Positions 42,316-53,536 are shown, numbered from the stretch's first letter. The stretch: DNA of 56,000 nt from Cryptomeria japonica (GCF_030272615.1 NC_081412.1:545550202-545606201); one strand, 5' to 3'. Numbers and translations: made by a program. The notes: generated from the sequence alone by a model not told the origin.

Positions 42316-43310
42316 TGGCGGACTTATTTGGAGTGTTGGCACGAGTATTGGAACTATATCCCAGCATAGGGCGGACATTTAGTTGGTCATGATGTTAGGA
42401 GGGCGGACTTTTGAGTTCACCTTTTGAGGACTTCTTCAACATAGGCATCATCTTTCGTCTTGGGTGGACTTCACTCATTTTGAAACCATCTTGTATGTCT
42501 TCGAAGGCGGACTTTGCTTGCCTTAGACTTACCTCTTGCTACCCTTAACACCTTCAAGGCGGAGTTTGATAGATATGCTTCTTCCTTCATCACCTTAGGA
42601 GGACTTTTGAGAGGTTTGCACACCACTCAACCATCATCTCATAGGGCGGACCTTGTTCAACTTGATACCTTTTGCACATGAAGGCGGACTTTTTAGCTTA
42701 GGCTTCAAGGCGGACTTTAGACACCTCTCCAACATGGTGGATTCTAGGCACCTCTCAATATGGCGTACTTTTGGGTGACCTCAACCAAGGCAGAATTTGG
42801 GGACTCTCCATCATAGGGCGGATTTTTAGATGACATGGCTATCTTCATACCTTGGCTAGGCAGAGTTTAAAGACATCACCAAGGGGGTGGAGTTTTGAAG
42901 GCTCTCTCCATGGGTGGAGTTTAGAGAGGCTTTGAGGGGATTGCACACCATCATGGGTGGACTTTTGACTACCTTCTCAAGGCATAGGGCGGATTTTGAA
43001 GCCTTTCCACCAAGCATGGCGGACTTTAGAGTGACCTCAACCAATGGCGGAGTTTGGAAGGTGTTCTCCTCGGGCGGACTTTGATGCCCCTTCCTTAAGC
43101 ATGGCTGAGTTTTATACTCCCTCCAAATGGTGGAGTTTTGTGCTCCCTCTTCATGGCCTCATCATCAAGGCAGACTTTGAAAGGTATCTCCAAGGGCGGA
43201 CTTTAGGCACCTCTCCAACATGGTAGACTTTCTTCACTTCTCATGAGGGCGGACTTTTGAATGACTTCACCAAGGGCAGAGTTTTGGAAGGCCTCAAGAG
43301 GGCGGACTAT
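42316..43310 (+). repeat. GGCGGACTTT motif array
   Basis: About 30 copies of a GGGCGGACTTT(T)(G/A) motif or one- to two-base variants (GGTGGAGTTT, GGCAGAGTTT, GGCGGATTTT) occur at 25-50-base intervals. Between them are C/T-rich phrases such as CCTCTCCAACAT. This looks like a strongly diverged minisatellite with a unit of about 30-35 bp. Confidence 0.85.
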
Positions 43311-43387
43311 ATATGAAATATAACATTTAAGTATAAGTGGTATTTCAATATGTCTTTTCTCTTTCTTATACTTATATTTCATATATA
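43308..43387. repeat. Inverted repeat (stem-loop)
   Basis: TATATATGAAATATA...AGTATAAG (43308-43337) pairs with 43365-43387, leaving a 7-base bulge in the left arm and a loop of about 27 bases. Confidence 0.85.
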
Positions 43388-43661
43388 TTGTCAAGATGTT
43401 TGAGAGTGGTTTCAGATCTCTAGGACTTATAATGCAAAATCTAGTTTTTGGAGGATTCTCCAATTTTCCAGACTTAGTCAAATTTCAAGATCAAGATGAC
43501 ATTCCAAACTTAGCCAAATTTCAGGATTAGGATGACATTCTAGACTTAGATGATTTTTTGAGCTGATTATCCTTTGAATGTGCCATGACCCCCTAAAATA
43601 TAGGAACTTAGCTTTTTGGGTCAAAACTTGAAAATTTTGGATCGCGGTCAAAGCAAGTCAA

Positions 43662-43673
43662 TGGTATCAGTGC
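43662..43673 (+). other. PBS-like sequence
   Basis: TGGTATCAGTGC matches the initiator tRNA-Met PBS (TGGTATCAGAGC) except one base. It lies one base after a CA-ended sequence (AAGTCA). Confidence 0.5.
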
Positions 43674-44004
43674 AAACCCTAGGTCCCCATTTTGAAAAAG
43701 CAAAAAGAAGACATCCCTAAAAAATAGGGAAAATTTTCTAAAAATAGCCATGTCGGGGATTGGGCTAAAAATGCCAAAAACGAAACTTCCTAAAAAATAG
43801 GAAAAAGCAAAAAACAAACTTTCTAAAAATAGAAAGTTGTTCAAATTCGTCCAAATCAATTGCGATCTTCGTCCTTTGGCCTTTCTAGGCACTTTGACGG
43901 TATCTAGACTTTGTTACCACTTGGCTTGCAAAAACTAATTTTCAATCTCTAGGACTCGAACAATGATAACTTTAAGAAACCCCCCCTCAAAAAATTGTAT
44001 AAAA

Positions 44005-44806
44005 TCTTGGCGAATATTTAATTTTTTCAAAAAAATAATAATAATATTTATTGGCGAATCTTTCCTTTTTATAAAAAAAAAATTAATTTTATTGGCGAAT
44101 TTGTTTATATCAATTTTTTTTTGTAGAAAATATTGGCAAATCTTGGAAAATAATCACTGTATGCATTAATTACTATTGCATTTCCTTTCATTTAAAAATA
44201 ATCTTTTATAAAAAACTAAAGGCATAAAGGTTGAAATCATTAATGAGTTTAAGGGTTAGACTATACTTTATTTGGTTTCTACCATTAACTTAAAATAATC
44301 TAATAGTCCTCTTTCTATTTTGTGAAATAAAATTTACAAACAATTTGTAATACTCATGGGGCCAAAATTTGCTTTTAGACCATTGGTTTTCATTGAAGTC
44401 AACAATTCAAAAACAATTTCAAACTCCACGAGCATTACAACTTGTAGGTACATTTTACCTCATAGAATACAATGAAGGTCATTAGATTATATTTTAAATA
44501 AATGGTGGAAACAAAACATTGTTGATATAACCCTGAAGTAACTAATAATTATGATATATTATTGGTGAATTATTTTGGATTTCAACAATAATTATAAAAT
44601 GTTGGCGAATTGGATCCAATCATGTATCAAATATTGGGGCGAATCTTTAAGTTAAAAAAATTAATAAAATAAATTCTCTAGCGATTTAATTAACATCCAA
44701 ATAAAAATTTGTACAAATGTGGCGATTTGGGTCACCTTAAAAGTTGAAATTATTAGCCAAATTTGATTCCCAATTTCTAAAAAATAGCCAATTGGCGAAT
44801 ATTAGC
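44005..44806 (+). repeat. ATTGGCGAAT motif array
   Basis: About ten copies of (A/T)TTGGCGAAT or near variants lie at about 44006, 44051, 44091, 44132, 44571, 44601, 44632, 44679, 44722 and 44791, in AT-rich DNA. The spacing is irregular. No gene is recognised between 43674 and 44935. Confidence 0.75.
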
Positions 44807-44935
44807 CACTAAAGTTTTCACTGGACTCGAACCGTTCAAAACTGAGCAAGGCTTGGCAAAACTGAAGCGGAAGGCCACGAGCACTAACGAAACCCTAGAA
44901 AGTAGGAAAAGAGAGGGTCCCCATTTGCAATGGGA

Positions 44936-45590
44936 CAATGTGTGAAAAAACAACACTTCCTCATCAAAAATTTCCTATGCTTTTGTTTCAAACATTATGG
45001 ATTTGTTCTCGAGCCTGAAAATGACTAAGCTCTTGGTGGGGAATTTCATTCATCCTTCTATATTTTCTTGGTTTGAACTATCTCTCAAATTAGATTCTCA
45101 CAACATTTTCGATGGTCCTTAATTGGTGGGTGGTTTCATTCCAAGGAATGATATTTTAAAATATTATGTCGCCAAATCTATTCTCATTTCCATGGTGAAC
45201 GGTTTGGTTGGAGTGCTCCTGTTGCATTCCATCTTTGGCTTTTCTCTCATACGTCAAAAATTGTTGAACCTCTATTCTCGACTGCTCTTGTGTATTTTGA
45301 TGATATCTAATTGATCTACACGCACTCTGAGATCAACCCACATGGTTATGTTGAATCCTTTCATTCCCGAGTTTCTTTTGCCAATTTTGAGGAATCTTCT
45401 ACATATTAGATTTAATTGCATTCAGGTTTTTAATCACTCTCCCATTGTCTTCCTATTTTGGTGCTTTATATATGTCTGCATTTTCCCCTCATGTTTTGGT
45501 CAATTGTCTCAAGACATATATCTTTGTATTTACTCTATTTTTTAATATAAATTCAGGCCTATGGCCTTTTAATTAAAAAAAAACACTAGG
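44936..45590 (+). other. Poly(A)-ended retrosequence, identity unknown
   Basis: Ends TTCAGGCCTATGGCCTTTT, then AATTAAAAAAAAAC, a 3' end like that of a retroposed transcript, just before LINE-unit homology resumes at about 45590. Frames of 60-70 codons (45123, 45342) are T-rich and hydrophobic without a known domain. It may be the displaced 3' tail of the plus-strand LINE at 35936. Confidence 0.45.
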
Positions 45591-46974
45591 ATAAGATAAA
45601 TTTAATACATCACATTTTTATGGTCATATATCTTATTGTAGTTGAGCTTGTATGAATTTATGTCTTAAATTTATTGCACTACTTAATTTTAATTTTTATT
45701 GGAATGCAATCATTATAGACTATGAGGACAATGATGAAGAGGCATCTCCTCTATTGCCTTATATAATTATAGAGGAAAGAGATAGGTTCAATAACATGTG
45801 CAACTCTAAAGTAAAATAAAAATGAAATAAATAATATAGACAAATAAAATACTCTTATATAAAAATTAATATAAAATAACACTAAAGTAAAATAAAATAG
45901 TTTGATATGTGGCTAGGATTTTTGTCTAATTTTGTGTTCTTTGTCTTTTCACTGTCATTTTTTCTTGCATCATCCCACATTTATTGCAGGATTTTTGATT
46001 TTAAATGGCATGAACCAAATTCAACTCAATAGTATTCGTTGGTGTTGATGGTTTGGCGACTATGAACAATGGCTCATTGTTAGGTGGTTTCCTTAGTTGA
46101 CCTTGGTGATTTCTTTGGCACAGAATGAAGACAATGATAAGAAAATTGAAGAAGATAAAGTTGATAAGGGGTGGTCCATTCTTGATGTCACCCAGACCTC
46201 ACTTATGTATGAGGTAAACTAGATGACCGAGACCCTCTGCCTCCCCCTACTATTGTTGCTCATGTTGTCTAGTAGCTTTTTATGTTATTTCTAGCTTTTT
46301 AGGCTATCCTCATGTGAACTATGGGGTTTGATCTAGTATCTACCCAACCCTTTTTAATGAATATGTATATTTTCAATTACTAATAGTAACTGACGCACAT
46401 ATTCATAAAAAAATAATATAGCTTGAATATCTCTCACCATTTTTTGACATATGTATTTTTCAATGTAAAGGCATTTTTTTATACTAGAACAATAATACAT
46501 TACAAAGTAGATATGTTGGTCTTAAAAAGATTCATATTGCATCTTTTGTAGGAAACGAACAAAATCTAGACAAACTAAAAGTAGAGAATCAATAATAGAG
46601 GAAGAAACCTCATAAACTCATAGGTATGATAAAAAAAATGTTCCCCTAAAGATTGTACATGGGTTGAGTATCAAAGATAATGTTTAAATTTCTATTGAAT
46701 AAAATGGACTAATAAGAAAATTACTTAAAACAACATATAGTAGAATTAATGTTAATCATAAGAGAATAAACTAGAAGAAAACCAAACGAACTAGCACACC
46801 ACAATAATCAAGAGTTGAGAAAGACATTGCAGCCAACAGTAAGAACACTAAAGTCTTTGCTCGTCTTAGGATAGGGAAATCCATTTTTTAGCATTAAAAT
46901 TTAAGTCATTGTCGTCAAAATTAGATTTAACCCTAAAAATAAGAATCAAGTTTCCTTCTTTTCTAGTATGTTTT
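45591..46974 (-). pseudogene. LINE 3'-end unit 3, A and B parts
   Basis: The A part (45591-45908) and B part (46419-46974) match 49055-49500 and 49510-50040. On the minus strand the B part contains the RNase H C-terminus (KHTRKEGNLILIF, which follows the I.H.RE.N pattern). A 510-base insertion separates A from B. The unit is split from its C part by the solo LTR at 46975. Confidence 0.65.
45909..46418 (+). mobile_element. Short retroposon insertion with near-matching flanks
   Basis: This stretch is absent from the sibling unit at 49500. It is flanked by TAGTTTGATAT (45898-45908) and TAGCTTGAATAT (46419-46430), a diverged duplication of about 12 bases. It ends in CATAAAAAAATAA. The pattern suggests a 5'-truncated LINE. 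Its frames show no named domain. Confidence 0.5.
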
Positions 46975-47698
46975 TGTATATGGTGAAAATGGATGATGAA
47001 ATCAATAATATTGAAAGACTAAAAAAGATCCAACCACAAAACCCTAGCCTAACAATGAAATTGATCCACCATACACAAATGAAGATACCTAAGATCATGC
47101 AAATCAACAAAATAGAACAAAGTATACCATTCACATGTCTAGTAGGGTTTCAATCTCCATTGATCTTGTTTGATATATTTGCTCTTAGACAGATTTTATG
47201 TGTGCACAAGAGCTCAACAAAGAACGGAAATGTGGTTCATAGCTTGATCGCTTGAAGGCTTGATTGCATAAGAGATTTTGACGATTAGGGTTGATAATGA
47301 AGTAGAGTATCCTCTTATATAGAAAACACTTTAGGAAATTGAGGGATAAGATTAATATGTGTAAAGATAAATAGTCGGCTAGGATTAAAAGGTAGGTAGA
47401 GAAAATCAGAAAATAATGAGAGGGTAGGTGGTGTAGAAATTAAGAGATGAATGGCATGTGTCATGGGTAGAAAAGGCTAATGAATTAAATAAACAAATAA
47501 AGATTTATTTAATTAATAGAGGAAGTGCAATTGATTTAGATAAATAAAAGTATTTATTTAAATTAGGAAAAAGCTAGAAGAAGCTAAATGAATTAATTAT
47601 ATAAATAAATTTTATTTATTTAATAGAGGACTTAGGATAAAATAATTAAATAAATAAAAATATTTATTTAATTAGACAGGACAATTTAGGTGTCTGCA
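46975..47698 (-). mobile_element. Solo LTR of the first gypsy family
   Basis: On the minus strand it runs TGCAGACACCTAAATTGTC to CACCATATACA, matching 265-1046 along its length, with diverged copies of the AT palindromes and the TATA region. Flanks are GTTTT (46970-46974) and GTTTC (47699-47703), a 5-bp duplication with one change. No internal region is present. An uninterrupted sibling site is at about 50035-50050 (TTCTAGCATAGTTTCACTT). Confidence 0.87.
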
Positions 47699-49010
47699 GT
47701 TTCCACTTCAGAAAATTAAAACAATTGAGGATGTCAATGTCTTTTTGACATTCTTTTAAACACCACTACTGAAAGTTAAACACCACTACTGGAAGTGAGA
47801 CAAAGATTTCCTTTTGAAGCGATCAATCAAGATTTAGGAGTAATATTAGTCAAATGCTTTAGTTTAGCATCTAAAGGAGCCCAATGAATAACCATAGCCT
47901 AAAAAAAAAACCTATTATTTATATATGGTAACCAACATTAAGATTACTAGCAAAATAGAAATTAACTTTGTCATTATGGTTGAGACAAACGCCTCCCACG
48001 TGGGCATGTCCAAGATTGTTTTTTGTAGCTCCATCAAAATTTATTTTAACCAAGTCTAGAGGAGGATGCTCTCATTTATTATGTTGATCATCATGTGGGT
48101 TATTACTAGAAAAAGAAAAAGAAAAAGAAAAGGAAGTAGAGATCTTAGGTATATGAAGTCTTATCAAAACTCTAAATTCCAACCACAAACTCACTCAATA
48201 ATCTTGAATCCAAAATTGACATGTTTCTTTTAATTCTGTCACAATTTTAACTCAAAATGACTAATATGTTTTATTGTACCATTAAAAATCCATAGATTGT
48301 GTTTCGACCAAATATTCTAGTAGATTTGATCATGACCAATATAATGCAACAAATTAAGGTCTTCTAGCTTCATAAAAGGTTATAATTGATTCATTGAAAA
48401 AAATATTGGATATAATCATAATAATTAATTTATAAAATTCCCAACATGTCAAACCATAATTGATGAAGAAATGTAGTACAAAGGGGTTAATAAAGATGTT
48501 TCCCATTCTTTTCATTTTCAATGCATACATTTGTTTAGACAAAGAATCCTACATTTTCAAGATTGTCGCAATGAAGACTTAAATAGACGATTTCAAATAT
48601 ATATACTTGTTTTTAAATACTACTAGTGTTTAGTTGAACAATTTATCCATGTAAACACTAAATATATTTATATTTGAATATTTTGTAGGGTGTATTTTTA
48701 TGAGATTTCCTAAAATGACTCAAATTCCCAAATGTGTAAGGTAGGGATTTATTGCAAGAACTTGGAATGCAAGTACACCATCCTATATGATATATTTAAT
48801 AGGAAATTTTAGCCACTTAAATTAATTATTTTTTATCCCTTGATTTTTTTATAGTCGAGTTACATCACATGTGACAAAGGGTAACACTTGAAATGAGTGT
48901 GGGCAGCTCATGATTTTACTGTAAAATCTCATACAAATAGAGATTCAAGGGCTCAAGAGAACAAAATGATTACTAAGAGTTTTGTTTGTTTATAAACTAC
49001 TAAATTTTTT
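47699..49010 (-). pseudogene. LINE 3'-end unit 3, C part (zf-RVT and RNase H)
   Basis: On the minus strand RNase H starts LVKINFDGATKNNLGHAHVG, then GVCLNHNDKVNFYF, with the catalytic Asp kept (N-F-D-G). Upstream (48540-48230) a zf-RVT-like stretch includes LLHYIGHDQIY, stop, NIWSKHNLWIFNGT, matching the 'WEIWLERNRRIF' pattern. This is the clearest copy for naming the family. Frameshifts and stops make it non-functional. Confidence 0.78.
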
Positions 49011-49054
49011 TTACACTTCTACAACTCAACAGGGCGGGAGTTTTTTGATGAAAC

Positions 49055-49350
49055 TTAATATTTCATATTTTCATCATGGTGTTATATCTTATTTTAGTTG
49101 AGCTTGTGTGAATTTATCTCTTATATTTATTGATTACCTGATTTTAATCATAATTTATTGAAGGCAAGCCTTGTAGACTATGAACACAATGATGAAGACG
49201 TCTCCTTAATATTTCATATTTTCATCATGGTATTATATCTTATTTTAGTTGAGCTTGTGTGAATTTATCTCTTATATTTATTGAATACCTAATCTTAATC
49301 ATAATTTATTGAAGGCGAGCCTTGTAGACTATGAACACAATGATCAAGAC
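49055..49350. repeat. 151-bp tandem duplication
   Basis: Copies 49055-49205 and 49206-49350 differ at only a few bases. The duplicated piece is the A part of the LINE unit, found once at 34540 and 45590. Confidence 0.88.
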
Positions 49351-51305
49351 ACCTCCTTTGGTGGCCTATATTTTAGATGATATAGATAGACTAAATAATA
49401 TGTGGAGCTCTAAAGTAAAATAAAAATAAAACAACTAATAAAGATCAAATAAAATAATCTTAAATAAAAATTAAAATAAAATAATTCTAAAGTAAAACAA
49501 ATAGTTTGGATTTCTCTCGTCATTATTAATTTTATTTTATAGTAAAACAACAATACATTACAACATAGAATTGCCCGTAAAAAAGATTTGCATTGCATCT
49601 ATATTCCAGGAAATCAACAAAATATAGATGGATTAAAAGCAAAGAATCAATAATAGAAGAAGAATCCTCCTAAACTCATAGATAAGATATAAACACTTGT
49701 TTCCATGAAGATTGTACACGCTTTGAGTGTTAAAGCTAATGTATGCCATTTTGTTGAAAGAAATGGACTAGTAAGGAAACTACTTAAAACAACAAATATA
49801 ACAATTAATGTTAACCACAAGGAAACAAACTATAAGAAAACCACAAGAAGTAGCATAGAAACAAGAATCAAGAGTCTAGAGAGGCATTGCAATCAACATT
49901 AAGAAGAAAACTAAAGTCTTTACTCAAGTCTTAGGTAAGACAATCATAATTATTTCTAGCATTAACATTGATGTCATTATAGTCAAAAGCAGATTCAACC
50001 AATAAATCAACAACTTAATTTCCTCTCTTCTAGCATAGTTTCACTTAAGAACATTGAAACTACATGTGATGATGTTGATAAATTTCTCAAACAATTTCAA
50101 GCACCACTAGTGGAAGTGGGAGGAAGATTGACTTTTGAAGTGACCAATCAGGATTTTAGAGTCATTTTAGATTAATATTAGTAAAATACTGGAGCTTAGC
50201 TTTTGAAAGAGCTTGGTGAATTACCATACCTTGATAAAAATTATTCTAACCAACACGAAGATTACTAACAAATTAGAACTTAACCTCGACATTATGGTCA
50301 CAACAAACCCCTCTTATATGAGCACACCCAACATTGGTTTTCGTAGCTCCATCAATATTAATTTTAACCAATTCCAAAGGACGATACTCTCATTTAGTAA
50401 TTTGATCATCTTGAGGGTTATTGTTAGAAAAGTCCAAAAACGGAGAACTCGTAGGTATATCAAGTCTCATTAGAGCTCTAAATTCCAGCCATGAACTCAC
50501 TTAATAATCTTGAATCCAAATTGACGTGTTTCTTTCAAATTGGCTATGATTCTACTCCAAAAGTTGACTTATATGTCTAGTTGTACCATTGAAAATCCTT
50601 TGATTGCATTTCAACCAAATATTCTAGTAGATCAAATTATGACCAATATCATAAAACAATTAATGCTTTTGCTAGATTCAAAAAAGTCATAATTTATTCA
50701 CAAAAAAATATTTGATATTATCATAATTATTGTATGAAATTCTCAAATATCATAGCATAATCGATGAAAAAAAAAATAGTAAAGAAGTTGATAAAGATGT
50801 TCCCAATTGTCTTCACCATCTTTAAGGCATACATTTGTTTTGCTTAACAATCCCTCATTTTCAAATATTGTCATGCTTAACAATCCCACATTTTCAAATA
50901 TTGTCATGATGAAGAATTAAATAGTTGTATTTAAGATATATGTACTTGTTTTTTTAATACTACTAGCATTTAATTCAATCACTTATTACTAAATGTATTT
51001 GTGGGATGTTTTTTATGAGACCCCCTAAAGTGACCCAAATTTGCAAATATGTGAGGTAGAGATTTATTGCAAGAATTTGTAGTGCTTGTACATCGTCTCC
51101 TAGAAACATATTTAATAGGAAATTTTAGCCTAACGATTCTTTTTTAATCCCTTGAATTTATTATTATATGTACCTGTACATAAAATGTGATAGAGGGTAT
51201 CTCTCGAAATGAGTGAGGCAGCTCATGATTATACTGTAGGAGCTCATACAAATGGAGATTTGAGGGATCAAGAGAACAAAATGATTACTAAGAGTCTTGT
51301 TTGTG
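49351..51305 (-). pseudogene. LINE 3'-end unit 4 (A-B-C, uninterrupted)
   Basis: This is the longest uninterrupted copy. On the minus strand the C part has LVKINIDGATKTNVGCAHIR (RNase H start with Asp). The RNase H domain runs on through FYQGMVIHQALSKAKLQYF to KRGN, stop, VVDLLVESAFDYND near 50050-49960. The zf-RVT region lies at 50880-50570. It shows the pre-insertion state of the site hit by the solo LTR in unit 3. Confidence 0.75.
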
Positions 51306-52149
51306 TATATAATTTTAAACAAATCTAGAGGAGGATGCTCTCATCTAGAAAGTTGATCATCCTGAGGGTTCTTATTAGAAAAGACAAAAGAAGGAGAAAT
51401 TGTAGGTATATCAAATCTCATTAGAACTCTAAATTTCAACCACCACCTCACTCAATAATCTTAAATCCAAATTTGACATGCCTCTTTCAAATTGGTAATG
51501 ATTATACCCCAAAGTTGACTTATATGTCTTGTTGTACCATTATATATCCTTTGATTGTGTTTCGACTAGATGTTCCAGTAGATAAATTATGACCAATTTC
51601 ATGCAATAGATTAACACTTTCTAGCTTCACAAAAAATAATATTGATTGACAAGAAAATATTGAATATAATCAATAATTTTTCAATGCAATTCGCAACATA
51701 TCCAACTATAAATGATAATAATAAAAAGTTAAAAATTAAAAAATTAAAAAAAAGTCATAAAGATGTTGGTAAATATGTTTCCTATTGTCTTCATCTTTAA
51801 GACATACATTTATTTAGATTCACACACACACATGTTTGTAGGATGTGTTTTGATGAGAATCCCTTAAATGACTCAAATTTCCAAACATATAGGGGGGATT
51901 TATTACAAGAACTTGAAGTGCATGCACATCATCCTATATGACATATTTGACATAAAATTTTAGCCACTTTAACAATTCTTCTTTTTATCCCTTAAATTCA
52001 TTACTATATGTAATTGTACATAACATGTGACAGAGGGTAACACTTGAAATGAGTGAGGGCAGCTCATGATTATATTGTAAAAGCTTGTAGGAATAGAGAT
52101 TTGAGGGCTCAAGAGAACAAAATGATTACTAAGAGTGTTGTTTGTGTAT
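51306..52149 (-). pseudogene. LINE 3'-end unit 5 (C part, shortened)
   Basis: Begins at the phrase AAACAAATCTAGAGGAGGATG, corresponding to the middle of the RNase H start in unit 4, and continues through zf-RVT to a GTGTATATAATTTTAA junction. It directly abuts units 4 and 6, so the three are in tandem. Confidence 0.65.
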
Positions 52150-52752
52150 ATAATTTTAAGCAAGTCTAGAAGAGAATGTTGTCATCTAGTAAGTTGGTCA
52201 TCCCAAATGTTATTATTAGAAAAGAAAAAAAAAAAGGAGAAATTGTGAGTATATCAAGTCTTATGAGAGCTTTAAATTCCAACCATAATATCATTTACCA
52301 ATCTTAAATCCAAATTTGGCATGTTTCTTCCAAATTGACTATAGTTCTATCCCAAAGTTAACTTATATATCTAATCTTACCATTAAAAACCTTTGATTGC
52401 ATTTCAACCAATTATTCTAATAAATCAAATAATAAAAAGTCCATAATTCATTTATGAAAAAAAAGGAGATATAACCATAATTATTCTATGAAATTCCTTG
52501 TTTATCACACCATAAATGTTGACAGATTGTCATGATACTATATTTGTAGGTAAGATGTGCTTTGATGAGATTCTCATAATGACTCAAATCATCATTCTGT
52601 ACGACATATTTGACAGCAAATTTTAGCCACCTTAACATTTTTTTTGAATCCTTGATTTATTAGTCTGGAATTGTACATAACATGTGACAGAGAGGGACAC
52701 TTGAAATAAGTGTGGGCAGCTGTAAAAAGTTGCACGAATGCAGATTCGAGGG
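52150..52752 (-). pseudogene. LINE 3'-end unit 6 (C part, internally deleted)
   Basis: Starts at the same point as unit 5 (AAGCAAGTCTAGAAGAGAATG) but lacks much of the zf-RVT stretch. It ends where the GC-rich minisatellite starts. Confidence 0.6.
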
Positions 52753-52960
52753 CAGGGCACCGTGAATCAAGAGAAGGAAGATTTGAGGGGAGCAAGCAAG
52801 GTAGGCACAACGAATCGCGAGCAAGCAGGTCAGGGCATCGTGAATCGCGAGAAGGAAGATTCGAGGGGAGCAGGCAGGGCAGGGCACCGTGAATCCCAAC
52901 TGCATCTCGGTGAATCTCAAGCAGGCACGGCACTGTGAAGTAGGCAGACAGGCACCGTAA
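52740..52960 (+). repeat. GC-rich minisatellite at the LINE 5' end
   Basis: Repeats of GGGCACCGTGAATC plus GAGAAGGAAGATT(C/T)GAGGGG, with a main period of about 80 bases and shorter GCAGG sub-repeats. It lies between LINE unit 6 and the next LINE. Confidence 0.75.
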
Positions 52961-53211
52961 GCAGTGGCAGACAACCGGATAGGAAAGGGCCCTACAGTCA
53001 GTGGATCCCACAAAAATTTCACGGGTGCCTCTTCTCCACCTTTGTATGCATTCTTTGCATTCTTTTAACTTTACTTTGTCTATTCTTTGGCAAATGGAGG
53101 CAAAAATGGTTAAACCTGCATAAAACTCCAAACCCACACAATATTTTACCACATGAAAACAAAACAAGGCAAAATGAAGGGAAATCTGGATCTGACAGGC
53201 ATAGAGGCAGT

Positions 53212-53514
53212 ATGGTCACAGGGATTAGATCTGGTAGGGCAAGATTGCAATACACAAGGTTCACAGTGGCTAGATACAAACATTTGGGAATAATGGAATA
53301 TATAATGAACAACAAAATGACAAATGAGTCTCATTTACAACTGAAAGTGTTGTCAACCCTTCTAAGTCAAGAAAGTTTAACAAAATTTTGCAGATCTTTG
53401 TTAATAAGATCCCTTCAAACAAATGCATCAAAGTATACAAACAATGGAGAAAGGCTGATTTTCGTAAATGCAAAACAATATAAGGGGATCTTAAGGTGCA
53501 GACAGACTCGATAG
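53212..53514 (+). pseudogene. Short frame with NF-YA-like segment
   Basis: This 100-codon frame ends with LIFVNAKQYKGILRCRQTR and a TAG. The V-N-A-K-Q-Y-x-G-I-L-R-x-R-Q-[ST]-R run is the signature of the first helix of the NF-YA (HAP2) core domain in plants. After the TAG the frame continues for about 15 codons, including FTKVKF, but no LHESRH-type DNA-binding segment appears. The upstream part is not recognised. A third frame across the same bases also looks protein-like, so which frame was translated is unclear. Confidence 0.5.
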
Positions 53515-53536
53515 CTAAGACAAGAAAAAATTCAAT

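Larger units (their letters stand above)
40131..43660. repeat. Unclassified LTR-like region
   Basis: No coding domain is recognised. A PBS-like TGGTATCAGTGC (43662) follows a ...AAGTCA end, which suggests the right end of a plus-strand LTR at 43660. A TATATAAGG at 40664-40656 on the minus strand suggests a promoter in the other direction, so more than one element may be involved. Internal features are a diverged direct duplication, an 'AAGTTCGAATT'-type phrase repeat (about 41990-42240) and the GGCGGACTTT array. No second LTR copy exists in the window. Confidence 0.4.

Noticed and set aside
42856-43226. Short frames (42856-43044 minus, 43044-43226 plus) as a repeat protein
   Set aside because: Repeated codons come from the DNA motif array; frames are short and break within the array.
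42316-43310. GGCGGACTTT array as a CRISPR array
   Set aside because: Core too short, spacers of uneven length and similar composition, and a plant context.
43581-43660. An 80-base TRIM-type LTR (TGCCATGACC...AAGTCA)
   Set aside because: Too short for a known LTR, no second copy nearby; only the PBS-like site was kept as a weak feature.
43608-43892. Minus-strand 94-codon frame with hydrophobic run
   Set aside because: Formed by repeated CTAAAAAATAGG-type phrases; no homology recognised.
35936-45590. One continuous 9.7-kb LINE
   Set aside because: RNase H ends near 39340 and the following 5.5 kb has LTR-like features; a single LINE cannot be supported without alignment.
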